Positions 18,185-27,940 of a DNA stretch of 53,609 bases are shown piece after piece; within the stretch, counting starts at the first letter, position 1, and every line of letters begins with the position of its first letter. The stretch comes from Exiguobacterium sp. s146 (GTDB taxonomy: Bacteria; Bacillota; Bacilli; Exiguobacteriales; Exiguobacteriaceae). The notes beneath the pieces were generated by a model. That model saw nothing but the letters and a program-made list of their open reading frames with translations, was not told where the DNA came from and made no database searches. The DNA lies in NCBI RefSeq assembly GCF_018618415.1, contig NZ_JACSMA010000007.1:1-53609 (forward strand), in the 5' to 3' direction. The position numbers and the translations under genes are program-made.

Positions 18185-18550
18185 ATGGCTTTCAACAAAG
18201 AGCAATTCATCGAAGACCTCAAATCAATGACGGTTCTCGAACTTAACGAACTCGTAAAAACAATCGAAGAAGAATTCGGCGTATCAGCAGCAGCTCCAGT
18301 AGCAGTTGCAGGTGCAGGCGCAGCAGCAGCTGAAGAGCAAACTGAATTCGACGTAATCCTCACAAACGCTGGCGCTGGTAAAATCAACGTCATCAAAGCG
18401 GTGCGTGAACTTACAGGCCTCGGTCTTAAAGAAGCGAAAGCACTCGTTGACGGAACTCCAGCTCCAGTCAAAGAAGGCGTTTCTAAAGAAGATGCAGACG
18501 CAGTCAAAGCTAAGCTTGAAGAAGCTGGCGCAACTGTCGAAGTTAAGTAA
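18185..18550 (+). CDS. rplL: 50S ribosomal protein L7/L12
   Basis: 121-residue stalk protein that recruits EF-Tu and EF-G. N-terminal dimer helix (about 1-32), alanine-rich hinge (about 33-52), and a C-terminal domain with [20 protein letters not shown] and [13 protein letters not shown]. Ribosome site AAAGGAGGAAAA. The 59-base gap after rplJ holds no promoter that I can see. Confidence 0.98.
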   Translation: MAFNKEQFIEDLKSMTVLELNELVKTIEEEFGVSAAAPVAVAGAGAAAAEEQTEFDVILTNAGAGKINVIKAVRELTGLGLKEAKALVDGTPAPVKEGVSKEDADAVKAKLEEAGATVEVK

Positions 18551-18576
18551 TCTAACTTTTACTTCTACAACCTATA

Positions 18577-18606
18577 GAAGCTCGCTATGGCGAGCTTCTT
18601 TTATTT
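18577..18606 (+). terminator. Intrinsic terminator after rplL
   Basis: GAAGCTCGC and GCGAGCTTC form a perfect 9-pair stem with a TATG loop, followed by TTTTATTT. Located 26 bases after the rplL stop. Confidence 0.88.
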
Positions 18607-18636
18607 CCTTGAAGAGTGGGTTAGGAGGTTCAATGC

Positions 18637-19233
18637 ATGGGAGATCATTACTATACGAACGACCCTAGTTCGAAAAGTGCCCCTGAGACATGGACGTTTG
18701 AGTTGCGAGGGAAGACATATCGCTTCACCTCGGACCGCGGCGTGTTCTCGAAAGGATCGGTCGATTTTGGGTCACGTCTCTTAATCGAATCATTTGAAGT
18801 GCCAGATGTTGAAGGACGCATTTTAGATGTGGGCTGCGGCTACGGTCCGATGGGGATCTCGCTTGCCGACGCCTCTGGGCGTGGAGCACTCCTCGTCGAC
18901 GTGAACGAGCGAGCGCTTGCCTTGTCAGAGCAAAACGCCGCCCAAAACGGGGTGACGATTGAGACGCGACTCAGCCACGCTTATGACGGAGTCGGTGATG
19001 AACAGTTCGCCGCAATCGTGACCAATCCGCCGATTCGGGCCGGGAAGCAAGTGGTCCACACGATTTTGCGCGACGCATATACGCACCTGGTCGTAGGTGG
19101 AGCGCTCTACGTCGTTATTCAAAAGAAACAAGGAGCGCCTTCTGCCAAGAAGTTGCTTGAAGAAGTGTTCGGTCAAGTCGAGACGGTTGCGAAAGAAAAG
19201 GGCTATTTCATTTTCCGAGCAATTCGCTCTTGA
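18637..19233 (+). CDS. ybxB: Class I SAM-dependent methyltransferase, RsmC-like (YbxB)
   Basis: 198-residue methyltransferase of the RsmC/RlmG type, the usual neighbour of rpoB in Bacilli. The SAM loop is ILDVGCGYGPMGI, the acidic motif is LLVDVNERAL, and the catalytic motif is NPPIRAGK, typical of N2-guanine rRNA methylases. It is half the length of E. coli RsmC, lacking the N-terminal domain, as normal for this group. The exact target base is not known from sequence. Own ribosome site TTAGGAGG; lies between the rplL terminator and the rpoB promoter. Confidence 0.9.
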   Translation: MGDHYYTNDPSSKSAPETWTFELRGKTYRFTSDRGVFSKGSVDFGSRLLIESFEVPDVEGRILDVGCGYGPMGISLADASGRGALLVDVNERALALSEQNAAQNGVTIETRLSHAYDGVGDEQFAAIVTNPPIRAGKQVVHTILRDAYTHLVVGGALYVVIQKKQGAPSAKKLLEEVFGQVETVAKEKGYFIFRAIRS

Positions 19234-19250
19234 CAAACGGTGAAGTCTTG

Positions 19251-19279
19251 TTGACTCGCTATAACGTATATGCTAACAT
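19251..19279 (+). promoter_or_regulatory. rpoB-rpoC promoter
   Basis: TTGACT, 17 bases, TAACAT with an extended TGC in front. A second TTGACA at 19230 overlaps the ybxB stop but has no matching -10. The transcript leader is about 140 bases and includes a small hairpin CCGCGT/ACGCGG. Confidence 0.85.
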
Positions 19280-19359
19280 TATAAAATGCCATTGGAATGG
19301 AATTCGCTTTGAACTGCCGCGTTTGCCGCTTTTTAGACGCGGAAAAGAGGCGACATTCA

Positions 19360-19398
19360 ATGACAATGTTCGATTATTACGCCCGAAAAATTCGATAG
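19360..19398 (+). CDS. Possible 12-residue leader ORF upstream of rpoB
   Basis: MTMFDYYARKIR followed by TAG, in the rpoB leader. AGAGG lies 9 bases before the ATG, a usable ribosome site. The stop is 28 bases before the rpoB start. No comparative evidence is available here, so it may be chance. Confidence 0.2.
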   Translation: MTMFDYYARKIR

Positions 19399-19426
19399 AG
19401 AATTGGGGGTCTGAGAGGTGAATCAG

Positions 19427-22400
19427 TTGACTGGTCAACTTGTTCAGTACGGTCGTCACCGTCAGAGAAGAAGCTTTGCCCGTATCAGTGAGGTATTAGA
19501 GCTTCCGAATTTGATTGAAATTCAAACTGCTTCTTACGAGTGGTTCTTGCGTGAAGGATTGAAAGAGATGTTTACGGACATTTCGCCAATCTCTGACTTC
19601 ACCGGAAACCTCGTGCTCGAGTTCATCGACTATTCGCTCAGTGAGCCGAAGTATTCGATCGATGAATCGAAGGAGCGAGACGTAACTTACTCTGCGCCAT
19701 TGCGCGTAAAAGTACGTTTGCAAAACAAAGAGACAGGTGAGCTCAAAGAACAAGAAGTGTTCATGGGGGATTTCCCGCTCATGACAGAATCGGGAACGTT
19801 TATCATTAACGGTGCAGAACGCGTTATCGTTTCCCAGCTCGTTCGTTCACCGAGCGTTTACTACAACGCGAAACTCGATAAAAACGGTAAGCGTGGCTTC
19901 GGAGCGACTGTCATTCCGAACCGTGGTGCATGGCTCGAACTTGAGACAGATGCCAAAGATATCGTTTACGTTCGTATTGACCGTACCCGCAAAATCCCGG
20001 TAACGGTGTTGTTGCGTGCCCTCGGTTTCGGTACGGATCAAGAGATTATCGACCTCCTCGGGGATGACGAGTACCTTCGTAACACCCTTGAGAAAGATAA
20101 TACAGAATCAACAGAAAAAGCGTTAATCGAAATTTACGAGCGTCTCCGCCCTGGTGAACCACCAACGGTTGAGAACGCAAAGTCACTTCTCGTTTCTCGT
20201 TTCTTCGACCCAAAACGTTACGACCTTGCAAACGTCGGTCGCTATAAGATGAACAAAAAACTTCATCTTAAAAACCGTCTCTTCGGTCAAAAATTGGCCG
20301 AGACGCTCGTTGATCCGGAAACAGGCGAAGTTATCGCCGAAGCTGGAACTGTCCTCGATCGTCGCAACCTTGACCGTGTTCTTCCACACTTGGAGAATGG
20401 CCTCGGTTATATGGATGCTGAGCCGACAGGCGGCGTCGCTGAAGGTGAACCGTTCGGTCTTCAATCGATCAAAGTAATCTCACCAGATGACCCAGATGGA
20501 GAGCGTATCTTGAACATTATCGGTAACGGTAATATCGACCGTAGCGTGAAGCACATCACGCCGGCTGATATCATCGCATCGATCAACTACTTCTTTAACT
20601 TACTACACGAAGTCGGAACAACAGATGACATCGACCACTTAGGAAACCGTCGTCTTCGTTCAGTCGGAGAACTTCTCCAAAACCAATTCCGGATCGGGCT
20701 TTCTCGTATGGAACGTGTCGTTAAAGAACGGATGTCGATTCAAGATCAAAATGCGATCACACCACAGGCGTTAATCAACATTCGCCCGGTTATCGCGTCG
20801 CTGAAAGAGTTCTTCGGTAGTTCGCAATTGTCACAGTTCATGGACCAAACAAACCCGCTCGCAGAGCTCACGCACAAGCGTCGTCTCTCTGCACTTGGAC
20901 CGGGTGGTTTGACACGTGAGCGTGCCGGTTTCGAAGTTCGAGACGTTCACTATTCGCACTACGGTCGGATGTGTCCAATTGAAACGCCAGAGGGACCAAA
21001 CATCGGTCTCATCAACTCGCTTTCGTCTTATGCGAAAGTAAACGAGTACGGCTTCATCGAAGCTCCGTACCGTCGAGTCGACCCAGAAACAGGTCTCGTC
21101 ACGAGCGAGATTCAATATATGACGGCGGATGAAGAAGATCTCTACGTCGTCGCCCAGGCGAACATGCCGCTCACAGAAGAAGGCGGATTCGCCAACGAAC
21201 AAGTCCTTTGCCGTTTCCGCGGACAAAACTTGTCAGTTGAGCCGAACCGAGTCGATTACATGGACGTTTCGCCGAAACAGGTTGTTTCTGCCGCAACAGC
21301 ATGTATCCCGTTCCTTGAGAACGATGACTCGAACCGTGCCCTCATGGGAGCGAACATGCAACGTCAAGCTGTACCGCTTCTTCAACCAGATTCACCGATT
21401 ATCGGTACTGGGATGGAGTACGTGTCAGCGAAAGACTCTGGGGCCGCGATTATCGCAAAATTCCCAGGTGTCGTCGAGCGTGTCACAGCGCGTGAAATCT
21501 TGGTCCGCCGCACGTCTGACGTGAACGGTTCTGAGGTATCAGGTGACCTTGACCGCTACAAACTTCAAAAGTATGTCCGTTCGAACCAAGGGACATGTTA
21601 CAACCAGAAGCCGATCATCGCTGCTGGCGATCGTGTCGAAAAAGGAGAAATCCTTGCTGACGGTCCGTCGATGGATATGGGTGAGCTCGCGCTCGGCCGT
21701 AACGTCGTCGTCGCCTTCATGACATGGGACGGTTACAACTATGAGGATGCGATCATCATGAGTGAACGCCTCGTGAAAGATGATGTGTACACGTCGATTC
21801 ATATCGAAGAGTACGAATCAGAGTCACGCGACACGAAACTCGGACCTGAGGAAATCACACGTGATATTCCAAACGTCGGTGATGACGCACTTCGCAACTT
21901 GGACGACCGTGGGATCATCCGCATCGGTGCGGAAGTCAAGGATGGCGATATCCTCGTCGGTAAAGTTACGCCTAAAGGTGTGACGGAATTGACGGCGGAA
22001 GAGCGTCTCTTGCACGCGATCTTCGGTGAGAAGGCACGTGAAGTCCGTGATACGTCACTCCGTGTACCAAACGGCGGCGACGGCATCATCTTGGACGTCA
22101 AAGTGTTCGATCGTGAAAACGGTGACGAACTCTCACCAGGTGTGAACCAAATGGTTCGTGTCTACATCGTTCAAAAACGTAAGATTCACGAAGGGGATAA
22201 GATGGCGGGACGTCACGGTAACAAAGGTGTTATCTCGCGCATTCTCCCTGAAGAAGACATGCCATACATGCCGGACGGCACACCGATTGACATCATGCTT
22301 AACCCACTAGGTGTACCATCACGGATGAACATCGGTCAGGTACTCGAACTCCACCTTGGAATGGCGGCTAAAAAGCTCGGCATCAAAGTGGCGACACCTG

Positions 22401-22975
22401 TATTCGATGGTGCGCGTGAGGAAGATGTATGGGCAACGATTGAAGAAGCTGGTATGGACAAAGATGCCAAGACTCGTCTCTATGACGGTCGTACTGGTGA
22501 AGCGTTCGATAACCGCGTCTCGGTCGGTGTCATGTATATGATCAAACTCGCGCACATGGTTGATGACAAACTTCACGCTCGTTCGACAGGACCATACTCG
22601 CTCGTCACGCAACAACCGCTCGGTGGTAAAGCACAGTTCGGTGGACAGCGCTTCGGTGAGATGGAAGTATGGGCCCTTGAAGCGTACGGCGCAGCCTACA
22701 CGCTCCAAGAGATCCTTACAATCAAGTCGGATGACACGGTTGGTCGTGTGAAAGCATACGAGGCCATCGTGAAAGGCGAGAGCGTTCCGAAAGCGGGCGT
22801 TCCTGAATCATTCCGCGTCTTGATCAAAGAGCTTCAAGCGCTCGGTATGGAAGTCAAGATGATGTCTGCGGATGATGAAGAAGTTGAAATGAAAGATGAA
22901 GATGACGACAACATCCCGAACGCAACATCGGCGTTAGAACAAGTCGTTCAACCGACTGTTACGGAAGAGGAATAA
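19427..22975 (+). CDS. rpoB: RNA polymerase beta subunit
   Basis: 1182-residue beta subunit forming half the active-site cleft. The rifampicin region reads [20 protein letters not shown], the susceptible type. [13 protein letters not shown] and the C-terminal clamp region are complete. A very acidic tail ([12 protein letters not shown]) precedes the end. I chose TTG 19427 ([20 protein letters not shown]) behind GAGAGGTGA, because B. subtilis uses a TTG at the same place; GTG 19418 adds three residues and is the alternative. Confidence 0.97.
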   Translation: MTGQLVQYGRHRQRRSFARISEVLELPNLIEIQTASYEWFLREGLKEMFTDISPISDFTGNLVLEFIDYSLSEPKYSIDESKERDVTYSAPLRVKVRLQNKETGELKEQEVFMGDFPLMTESGTFIINGAERVIVSQLVRSPSVYYNAKLDKNGKRGFGATVIPNRGAWLELETDAKDIVYVRIDRTRKIPVTVLLRALGFGTDQEIIDLLGDDEYLRNTLEKDNTESTEKALIEIYERLRPGEPPTVENAKSLLVSRFFDPKRYDLANVGRYKMNKKLHLKNRLFGQKLAETLVDPETGEVIAEAGTVLDRRNLDRVLPHLENGLGYMDAEPTGGVAEGEPFGLQSIKVISPDDPDGERILNIIGNGNIDRSVKHITPADIIASINYFFNLLHEVGTTDDIDHLGNRRLRSVGELLQNQFRIGLSRMERVVKERMSIQDQNAITPQALINIRPVIASLKEFFGSSQLSQFMDQTNPLAELTHKRRLSALGPGGLTRERAGFEVRDVHYSHYGRMCPIETPEGPNIGLINSLSSYAKVNEYGFIEAPYRRVDPETGLVTSEIQYMTADEEDLYVVAQANMPLTEEGGFANEQVLCRFRGQNLSVEPNRVDYMDVSPKQVVSAATACIPFLENDDSNRALMGANMQRQAVPLLQPDSPIIGTGMEYVSAKDSGAAIIAKFPGVVERVTAREILVRRTSDVNGSEVSGDLDRYKLQKYVRSNQGTCYNQKPIIAAGDRVEKGEILADGPSMDMGELALGRNVVVAFMTWDGYNYEDAIIMSERLVKDDVYTSIHIEEYESESRDTKLGPEEITRDIPNVGDDALRNLDDRGIIRIGAEVKDGDILVGKVTPKGVTELTAEERLLHAIFGEKAREVRDTSLRVPNGGDGIILDVKVFDRENGDELSPGVNQMVRVYIVQKRKIHEGDKMAGRHGNKGVISRILPEEDMPYMPDGTPIDIMLNPLGVPSRMNIGQVLELHLGMAAKKLGIKVATPVFDGAREEDVWATIEEAGMDKDAKTRLYDGRTGEAFDNRVSVGVMYMIKLAHMVDDKLHARSTGPYSLVTQQPLGGKAQFGGQRFGEMEVWALEAYGAAYTLQEILTIKSDDTVGRVKAYEAIVKGESVPKAGVPESFRVLIKELQALGMEVKMMSADDEEVEMKDEDDDNIPNATSALEQVVQPTVTEEE

Positions 22976-22997
22976 GGCGAAAAGGGAGGTCGGCCCC

Positions 22998-25900
22998 TTG
23001 GTAGATGTTAATCGATTTGAATATATGAAAATCGGCTTGGCTTCACCTGAGAAGATCCGTTCGTGGTCTTACGGGGAAGTCAAAAAGCCGGAAACGATCA
23101 ACTATCGTACACTTAAACCAGAGAAGGACGGATTGTTCTGTGAACGAATCTTCGGTCCTACGAAAGACTGGGAATGTTACTGCGGGAAATACAAACGGAT
23201 CCGTTATAAAGGAGTCATTTGTGACCGTTGTGGCGTTGAAGTGACGAAAGCGAAAGTGCGTCGCGAGCGTATGGGCCATATCGAGCTCGCGGCACCAGTT
23301 TCGCACATCTGGTACTTCAAAGGGATTCCAAGCCGAATGGGGCTTGTTCTCGATATGTCACCACGTGCGCTCGAAGAAGTAATCTACTTCGCGTCGTACG
23401 TCGTGACGGAGCCAGGTGACACTCCGCTTGAGAAAAAACAACTTCTCTCGGAAAAAGAATACCGTCTCTACCGTGAAAAATACGGCAGCGACTTCAGAGC
23501 AGACATGGGTGCAGAAGCGATCCGCACACTCCTTCAAGACGTTCAACTCGAGAAGGAAGTCGGAGAACTCCGCGAAGAATTGAAGACGGTTCAAGGCCAA
23601 CGTCGTACACGTGCGATTAAACGTCTTGAAGTGCTCGATGCGTTCTTCACATCAGGCAATGATCCAGATTGGATGATTCTTGAAGTACTTCCTGTCATTC
23701 CGCCAGAGCTTCGCCCGATGGTGCAGCTCGACGGTGGACGCTTTGCGACATCTGACTTGAACGATTTGTATCGTCGAGTCATCAACCGGAACAACCGTCT
23801 CAAACGTTTGCTCGATCTCGGCGCGCCGAACATCATCGTGCAAAACGAGAAGCGTATGCTTCAAGAAGCGGTTGACGCCCTCATCGACAACGGTCGTCGT
23901 GGTCGTCCGGTCACAGGACCAGGTAACCGTCCCCTTAAATCACTTTCACACATGTTGAAAGGGAAACAAGGTCGTTTCCGTCAAAACCTTCTCGGTAAGC
24001 GGGTCGACTATTCAGGACGTTCGGTTATCGTCGTTGGTCCAAACTTGAAGATGTACCAATGTGGTCTCCCGAAAGAGATGGCCCTTGAACTCTTCAAACC
24101 GTTCGTGATGAAAGAACTTGTCGGTCGCGGCATCGCGTCGAACATCAAGAACGCCAAACGTAAGATTGAGAAGATGCAACCAGAAATCTGGGGCGTCCTC
24201 GAAGAAGTCATTCGTGAGCATCCGGTTCTCTTGAACCGTGCCCCAACGCTTCACCGCCTAGGGATTCAAGCTTTCGAACCGATTCTCGTCGAAGGTCGCG
24301 CGATTCGCCTTCACCCACTCGTTTGTACGGCTTATAACGCCGACTTCGATGGTGACCAAATGGCGGTCCACGTACCACTTTCTGCCGAGGCGCAAGCCGA
24401 AGCACGCCTTCTCATGCTCGCTGCACAGAACATCTTGAACCCGAAAGATGGAAAACCAGTCGTTACCCCATCGCAGGATATGGTCCTCGGTAACTACTAC
24501 ATCTCGCTTGAACGCGACGATGCCATCGGACAAGGGAAAGTGTTGTCGAACGTCAACGAAGCGCTCATCGCGTATCAAAATGGCTATGTCCACTTGCATA
24601 CACGTGTGGCCCTTCCGGCGCGTACGCTCAACAACCCGACGTTCACAGATGAGCAAAACGAGAAATTGTTGATCACAACGGTCGGTAAGATGATCTTTAA
24701 CGAAATTTTGCCGAACACGTTCCCATACTTGAACGAGCCGACGATGGAAAACTTGCAGGAAGCAACGCCTGACAAGTACTTCATCGACAAGGGTGCCAAC
24801 GTGGCGGAAGAAATCGCCTCACGTCCACTCGTCGAGCCGTTCAAAAAAGGATTCCTTGGAAAAGTCATCGCGGAAGTGTTCCAGAAGTTCGAAACGACTG
24901 AAACAAGCCGCATGCTTGACCGAATGAAAGATCTCGGCTTCAAGCACTCGACGAAAGCCGGTGTGACGGTTGGTATCGCGGATATCATCGTTCTTCCGGA
25001 CAAACAAGAGATCCTTGATGAAGCGCAAACCCAAGTCGACCAAATCATGAAGTCATTCCGTCGCGGTCTCATCACTGAAGATGAGCGTTACGAGCGCGTA
25101 GTACGCTCTTGGAACGAAGCGAAGGACGAGATTCAATCAAGATTGATGAAATCCCTCAATCGCTTGAACCCGATCTTCATGATGTCTGACTCAGGTGCCC
25201 GTGGTAACGCGTCCAACTTCACGCAGCTCGCAGGGATGCGTGGTTTGATGGCCGCTCCATCTGGTCGCATCATCGAACTTCCGATCAAATCTTCATTCCG
25301 TGAAGGTCTGACGGTACAAGAGTACTTCATCTCGACACACGGTGCGCGTAAAGGTCTTGCCGATACAGCCCTTAAAACGGCTGACTCAGGTTACTTGACG
25401 CGTCGTCTCGTAGACGTAGCCCAAGATGTCATCATCCGTGAAGAAGATTGTGGAACGGACCGCGGTATTCGCGTCGCCGCCCTCCGCGAAGGCACGGAAG
25501 AAATCGAAAACTTGTATGACCGCCTCGTCGGCCGTACAGCGTTCGAGACAGTGGCCCATCCAGAAACGGGTGAAGTCATGGTCGAGAAGAACCAATTGAT
25601 CACAGAAGACCTCGCTCGCGACATCGTCGACGCTGGCATCGAACGAGTTGAAATCCGTACAGCCTTTACATGTAACACGTCACACGGCGTATGTAAGAAA
25701 TGTTACGGCCGCAACTTGGCGACTGGCTCGAACGTTGAAGTCGGCGAAGCTGTCGGAATCATCGCCGCGCAATCGATCGGTGAGCCAGGAACGCAGCTTA
25801 CGATGCGTACCTTCCACACTGGTGGGGTAGCCGGAGATGACATCACACAAGGTCTTCCGCGTATCCAAGAGGTATTCGAGGCACGTAACCCGAAAGGGCA

Positions 25901-26597
25901 AGCGGTCATCTCGGAAATCCCGGGTACGGTCATCGACTTCACGGAATCGCGTGACAAGCGTGAACTCACCGTCGAAGGACTCAGTGAGACACGCACGTAC
26001 ACGATTCCGTTCGGAGCACGCCTCCGTGTTCAAATCGGGGATACAGTAGAAGCCGGAGAAGTCTTCACGGAAGGTTCGATCGATCCGAAAGAATTGCTCG
26101 CCGTCCGTGGTGTCTCTGGCGTTCAAAACTACCTGCTCCAAGAAGTACAAAAAGTATACCGGATGCAAGGAGTAGAGATCGGCGACAAACACGTCGAAGT
26201 CATGGTTCGCCAAATGCTTCGCCGCGTCAAAGTCATCGAGTCAGGTGACACGCCGCTCCTCCCTGGTTCGCTCGTCGATATCAGCGTCTTCAAGGAAGCA
26301 TGTAAAGATGCCCTCCGCGAAGGCAAGAGCCCGGCAACAGCGAAACCGGTCCTTCTTGGAATCACGAAAGCGTCGCTTGAGACAGATTCGTTCCTCTCGG
26401 CCGCTTCGTTCCAAGAAACGACGCGTGTGTTGACAGATGCTGCCATCAAAGGCAAGCGCGACTATCTCCTCGGACTCAAAGAGAACGTCATCATCGGGAA
26501 ACTCGTTCCAGCTGGTACTGGGATGCCGGTTTACCGCGATGTCGAGCTCAAAGAAGAAGAGTCGAAAGCCGTCCTCGAAGACACGACAGTCGAATAA
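22998..26597 (+). CDS. rpoC: RNA polymerase beta' subunit
   Basis: 1199-residue beta' subunit carrying the catalytic Mg2+ loop NADFDGDQM (447-455, with D449, D451 and D453). The N-terminal zinc ribbon shows [20 protein letters not shown], and the second zinc site lies in [13 protein letters not shown]. The trigger-loop region has [17 protein letters not shown]. It starts with TTG behind GGGAGGT, as in related Bacilli, and follows rpoB by 22 bases. Confidence 0.98.
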   Translation: MVDVNRFEYMKIGLASPEKIRSWSYGEVKKPETINYRTLKPEKDGLFCERIFGPTKDWECYCGKYKRIRYKGVICDRCGVEVTKAKVRRERMGHIELAAPVSHIWYFKGIPSRMGLVLDMSPRALEEVIYFASYVVTEPGDTPLEKKQLLSEKEYRLYREKYGSDFRADMGAEAIRTLLQDVQLEKEVGELREELKTVQGQRRTRAIKRLEVLDAFFTSGNDPDWMILEVLPVIPPELRPMVQLDGGRFATSDLNDLYRRVINRNNRLKRLLDLGAPNIIVQNEKRMLQEAVDALIDNGRRGRPVTGPGNRPLKSLSHMLKGKQGRFRQNLLGKRVDYSGRSVIVVGPNLKMYQCGLPKEMALELFKPFVMKELVGRGIASNIKNAKRKIEKMQPEIWGVLEEVIREHPVLLNRAPTLHRLGIQAFEPILVEGRAIRLHPLVCTAYNADFDGDQMAVHVPLSAEAQAEARLLMLAAQNILNPKDGKPVVTPSQDMVLGNYYISLERDDAIGQGKVLSNVNEALIAYQNGYVHLHTRVALPARTLNNPTFTDEQNEKLLITTVGKMIFNEILPNTFPYLNEPTMENLQEATPDKYFIDKGANVAEEIASRPLVEPFKKGFLGKVIAEVFQKFETTETSRMLDRMKDLGFKHSTKAGVTVGIADIIVLPDKQEILDEAQTQVDQIMKSFRRGLITEDERYERVVRSWNEAKDEIQSRLMKSLNRLNPIFMMSDSGARGNASNFTQLAGMRGLMAAPSGRIIELPIKSSFREGLTVQEYFISTHGARKGLADTALKTADSGYLTRRLVDVAQDVIIREEDCGTDRGIRVAALREGTEEIENLYDRLVGRTAFETVAHPETGEVMVEKNQLITEDLARDIVDAGIERVEIRTAFTCNTSHGVCKKCYGRNLATGSNVEVGEAVGIIAAQSIGEPGTQLTMRTFHTGGVAGDDITQGLPRIQEVFEARNPKGQAVISEIPGTVIDFTESRDKRELTVEGLSETRTYTIPFGARLRVQIGDTVEAGEVFTEGSIDPKELLAVRGVSGVQNYLLQEVQKVYRMQGVEIGDKHVEVMVRQMLRRVKVIESGDTPLLPGSLVDISVFKEACKDALREGKSPATAKPVLLGITKASLETDSFLSAASFQETTRVLTDAAIKGKRDYLLGLKENVIIGKLVPAGTGMPVYRDVELKEEESKAVLEDTTVE

Positions 26598-26604
26598 AAA
26601 CGTC

Positions 26605-26633
26605 TTGACAGCATTCGTTGGCGGTGCTACTAT
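26605..26633 (+). promoter_or_regulatory. str operon promoter
   Basis: TTGACA, 17 bases, TACTAT with an extended TGC before it. It begins 7 bases after the rpoC stop, with the predicted start near 26640. Confidence 0.85.
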
Positions 26634-26639
26634 GATTTA

Positions 26640-26885
26640 GTGCCGCCAATCGGTTGTTGTCGTTGACAACGATGTCCAGCAGTCGGCAAGCTACTGCGAC
26701 GTCACCCGATCTTTCTTCGGAAAGGTTTGGCTGCTATTATTGCCACTTTCAAGGTATAACTCACGTTTTTGCGAGGTCATGGAATGCCTACGCCTCGTAA
26801 AAGCGTTTCGTTATGACCTTAAATGAACCACCCGGGTCGGTGGGTCTAGAAAATAGCAACATTCAGGAAGGGAGGATCTTCAAAG
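26640..26885 (+). ncRNA. Long structured leader of the str operon
   Basis: About 245 noncoding bases between promoter and rpsL, in the place where B. subtilis has the L7Ae-like gene rplGB. Visible helices: TGCCG/CGGCA (26641/26684) enclosing GTTGTC-GTT-GACAAC (26656-26670); ATCTTTC-TTCG-GAAAGGT with a UUCG tetraloop (26709-26726); and a 13-pair stem CGTTTTTGCGAGG/CCTCGTAAAAGCG (26764-26805). The last conflicts with AGGTCAT/ATGACCT (26774-26819). No T-run terminator. I do not recognise it as a known family; regulation of S12 or S7 synthesis is an inference. Confidence 0.6.
26784..26816 (+). CDS. Possible 10-residue leader ORF within the str leader
   Basis: MPTPRKSVSL, TGA stop. GAGG (26773-26776) lies 7 bases before the ATG. 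That ribosome site is buried in either of the two alternative hairpins. Its first eight bases, ATGCCTAC, are identical to the start of rpsL. Too short to support by composition. Confidence 0.25.
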   Translation: MPTPRKSVSL

Positions 26886-27308
26886 ATGCCTACTATTAAC
26901 CAGTTAGTCCGTAAAGGACGTAAATCGAAAGTCGTTAAATCTGACTCTCCAGCACTTAACAAAGGTTACAACAGTTTCGTCAAGTCACAAACAAACGTGA
27001 GCTCGCCACAAAAACGTGGTGTTTGTACACGTGTTGGTACAATGACTCCGAAGAAACCGAACTCGGCGTTACGTAAGTATGCTCGTGTTCGTTTGACTAA
27101 CCAAATCGAAGTGACTGCGTACATTCCAGGTATTGGCCACAACCTTCAAGAGCACAGCGTTGTTCTTATCCGTGGAGGACGTGTAAAAGACTTACCAGGG
27201 GTACGTTACCACATCGTTCGCGGTGCGCTTGACACTGCAGGTGTGGACGGACGTATGCAAGGCCGTTCTAAATACGGTACGAAACGTCCGAAAGCTGCGA
27301 AGAAGTAA
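26886..27308 (+). CDS. rpsL: 30S ribosomal protein S12
   Basis: 140-residue decoding-centre protein. The streptomycin-relevant lysines K56 (in [12 protein letters not shown]) and K101 (in [14 protein letters not shown]) are wild type. It has the usual Firmicute start [12 protein letters not shown]. The ribosome site GGAAGGGAGG is strong. First gene of rpsL-rpsG-fusA-tuf. Confidence 0.98.
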   Translation: MPTINQLVRKGRKSKVVKSDSPALNKGYNSFVKSQTNVSSPQKRGVCTRVGTMTPKKPNSALRKYARVRLTNQIEVTAYIPGIGHNLQEHSVVLIRGGRVKDLPGVRYHIVRGALDTAGVDGRMQGRSKYGTKRPKAAKK

Positions 27309-27356
27309 TTCTCGCGAAACTAAAAACTACTGAAATTTTGAAAGGAGGGTACTCGG

Positions 27357-27824
27357 ATGCGTAAAAACCGTGCAGAACGTCGTGACGTTATCGCAGATCC
27401 GATCTACAACTCGAAATTGGTAACTCGCCTCATTAACCGTGTCATGTTAGACGGTAAAAAAGGTACAGCTCAAACTATCATTTACAACGCATTTGGCCTC
27501 ATCGCTGAACGCTCAGGCAAAGAGCCTATGGAAGTGTTCGAAGAAGCAATGAACAACATCATGCCTGTACTTGAAGTTAAAGCACGCCGTGTAGGTGGAG
27601 CTAACTACCAAGTTCCTGTTGAAGTTCGTCCAGAGCGCCGTACAACACTTGGTCTTCGTTACCTCGTGAACTACGCTCGTCTCCGCAACGAGAAGACGAT
27701 GGAGCAACGTATCGCGAACGAAATCATGGATGCAGCCAACAACACTGGTGCATCTGTTAAGAAACGCGAAGACATGCATAAGATGGCAGAAGCGAACAAA
27801 GCGTTTGCTCACTATCGTTGGTAA
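27357..27824 (+). CDS. rpsG: 30S ribosomal protein S7
   Basis: 155-residue assembly protein of the 30S head, in contact with E-site tRNA; the autogenous repressor of the str operon in E. coli. Signatures: [33 protein letters not shown] and the end [14 protein letters not shown]. Start ATG follows AAAGGAGGG; the N-terminus is a few residues different from B. subtilis but the same length class. Confidence 0.98.
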   Translation: MRKNRAERRDVIADPIYNSKLVTRLINRVMLDGKKGTAQTIIYNAFGLIAERSGKEPMEVFEEAMNNIMPVLEVKARRVGGANYQVPVEVRPERRTTLGLRYLVNYARLRNEKTMEQRIANEIMDAANNTGASVKKREDMHKMAEANKAFAHYRW

Positions 27825-27838
27825 GTTAAACGTAAAGA

Positions 27839-27875
27839 CCACTCCACGTCACCAAGCGGTGGCTTAATGGAGTGG
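27839..27875 (+). other. Hairpin between rpsG and fusA
   Basis: CCACTCCA and TGGAGTGG pair perfectly, with CACC/GGTG inside. CTTTCGGG follows rather than a T-tract, so termination would be partial at best. It may reduce expression from rpsG into fusA or protect mRNA ends. Confidence 0.5.
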
Positions 27876-27889
27876 CTTTCGGGTATAAT
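27862..27889 (+). promoter_or_regulatory. Possible promoter before fusA
   Basis: A perfect TATAAT (27884-27889) is preceded by GGG, with no good sigma-A -35. The same bases read as a SigB-type promoter: GCTTAA (27862-27867), 13 bases, GGGTAT (27881-27886), close to the consensus GTTTAA-N12-15-GGGTAT. It overlaps the 3' arm of the hairpin. Confidence 0.35.
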
Positions 27890-27940
27890 CATATCGTGTG
27901 CCAGCACACGAAAAACACATGCGGAAGGAGAATACCCAGT

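Noticed and set aside
20831-21003. Rifampicin-resistance changes in rpoB or streptomycin changes in rpsL
   Set aside because: The rif region and K56/K101 of S12 read as wild type.
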